Assembly (NCBI GenBank): GCA_903919145.1
Contig: CAIXGW010000012.1
Span: 1 to 49,530, forward strand
DNA length: 49,530 bases
Source of the DNA: an uncultured Myxococcales bacterium
GTDB lineage: Bacteria > Myxococcota_A > UBA9042
Direction of reading: 5' to 3'
The notes under the pieces were generated by a model, which saw only the letters and a list, made by a program, of their open reading frames with translations, was not told where the DNA came from and searched no databases. The translations under genes were made by a program, and so were the position numbers. This document shows positions 49,435 to 49,530 of the stretch, in pieces. Position 1 is the first letter of the stretch, and every line of letters starts with the position of its first letter.

Positions 49435-49483
49435 AAAAATGCCAACACCCCCCTGCAGACCGAAGTCTACAGGGGGGTGTTGG
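49435..49483 (-). terminator. Rho-independent terminator of the rRNA operon
   Basis: CCAACACCCCCCTG (49442-49455) plus AGAC pairs with GTCT plus CAGGGGGGTGTTGG (49470-49483), a stem of about 19 bp with a single mismatch. Read on the minus strand the loop is TTCG closed by C-G, and the stem is followed by CATTTTTA. It lies just after the 5S rRNA 3' end. Confidence 0.9.
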
Positions 49484-49489
49484 TCGAGG

Positions 49490-49530
49490 ATTCCGGCAGC
49501 GTCCTACTCTCCCAGACGGTCTCCCGTCAA
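49490..49530 (-). rRNA. rrf: 5S rRNA, 3' end (partial)
   Basis: Read on the minus strand from the window edge, the sequence contains CTGGGAGAGTAGGACGCTGC followed by CGGAAT, the conserved 3' part of bacterial 5S rRNA (helix IV and the closing helix). The 5' part and the presumed 16S-23S genes lie beyond the right edge. The 3' end is placed at about 49490 by similarity to other 5S rRNAs. Confidence 0.85.

Overview
Organism and overall character. The window is GC-rich (about 65% by eye) bacterial chromosome. It is rich in lipoproteins, MopE-type CDGxDNDCDG metal-binding repeats, thrombospondin-3/OmpA, PEGA and DUF4398 proteins, and secreted proteins with phage-tail-fibre-like parts. This gene content is typical of the former Deltaproteobacteria (Myxococcota, Bradymonadota or relatives). 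No phage, transposase, integrase or CRISPR array is visible. Layout, left part. 1-6.8 kb (+ strand): the end of a secreted tail-collar-tipped protein, a 915-aa Cys-rich lipoprotein with CTDC and MopE motifs, a second member of the tail-fibre-like family, and a TrmH/SpoU RNA methyltransferase. 7.0-18.2 kb (- strand): a lone nuoB, an RluA-type pseudouridine synthase with an altered active-site motif, a 1961-aa MopE-like lipoprotein with about 25 Cys/Asp repeats, and a 1082-aa TPR/HEAT protein. 18.4-20.7 kb (+): a protein with two complete radical-SAM domains. 20.9-26.6 kb (-): a third tail-fibre-like family member with a fibrinogen-like tip, a secreted protein preceded by a 13-bp tandem repeat, and a lipoprotein / UbiA-prenyltransferase / lipoprotein operon. 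Layout, right part. 27-28.7 kb (+): a DUF4398 lipoprotein and an OmpA/TSP3 lipoprotein. 28.9-30.8 kb (-): L-erythro-3,5-diaminohexanoate dehydrogenase (kdd) behind a TPR-PEGA protein. 31.0-31.5 kb (+): a DUF2752 protein. 31.5-34.4 kb (-): mutL followed by an overlapping miaA. 34.5-36.2 kb (+): a lipoprotein with six copies of a roughly 46-aa Cys-rich repeat. 36.4-40.8 kb (-): a lytic transglycosylase and a zinc-ribbon membrane protein. 41-49.2 kb (+): a transglutaminase-like protein, a lipoprotein with a caspase-like His/Cys pair, a crotonase, glnS with a YqeY-like tail, and two coupled membrane/secreted proteins. The right edge holds the 3' end of a minus-strand 5S rRNA and the rRNA-operon terminator. 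How it fits together. Much of the window encodes cell-surface or periplasmic material: lipid-anchored Cys/Asp-rich stalks, modular secreted adhesin-like proteins, OmpA-type peptidoglycan anchors and wall hydrolases. Scattered between them are housekeeping tRNA/rRNA modification, mismatch repair, glutaminyl-tRNA synthesis and lysine-degradation genes. The most unusual non-coding signal is a repeat of about 135 bp in two copies (41006-41137 on + and 49216-49351 on -). By hand alignment the copies are about 80% identical, and several paired positions change in a compensatory way, which suggests a structured RNA or structured DNA repeat family.
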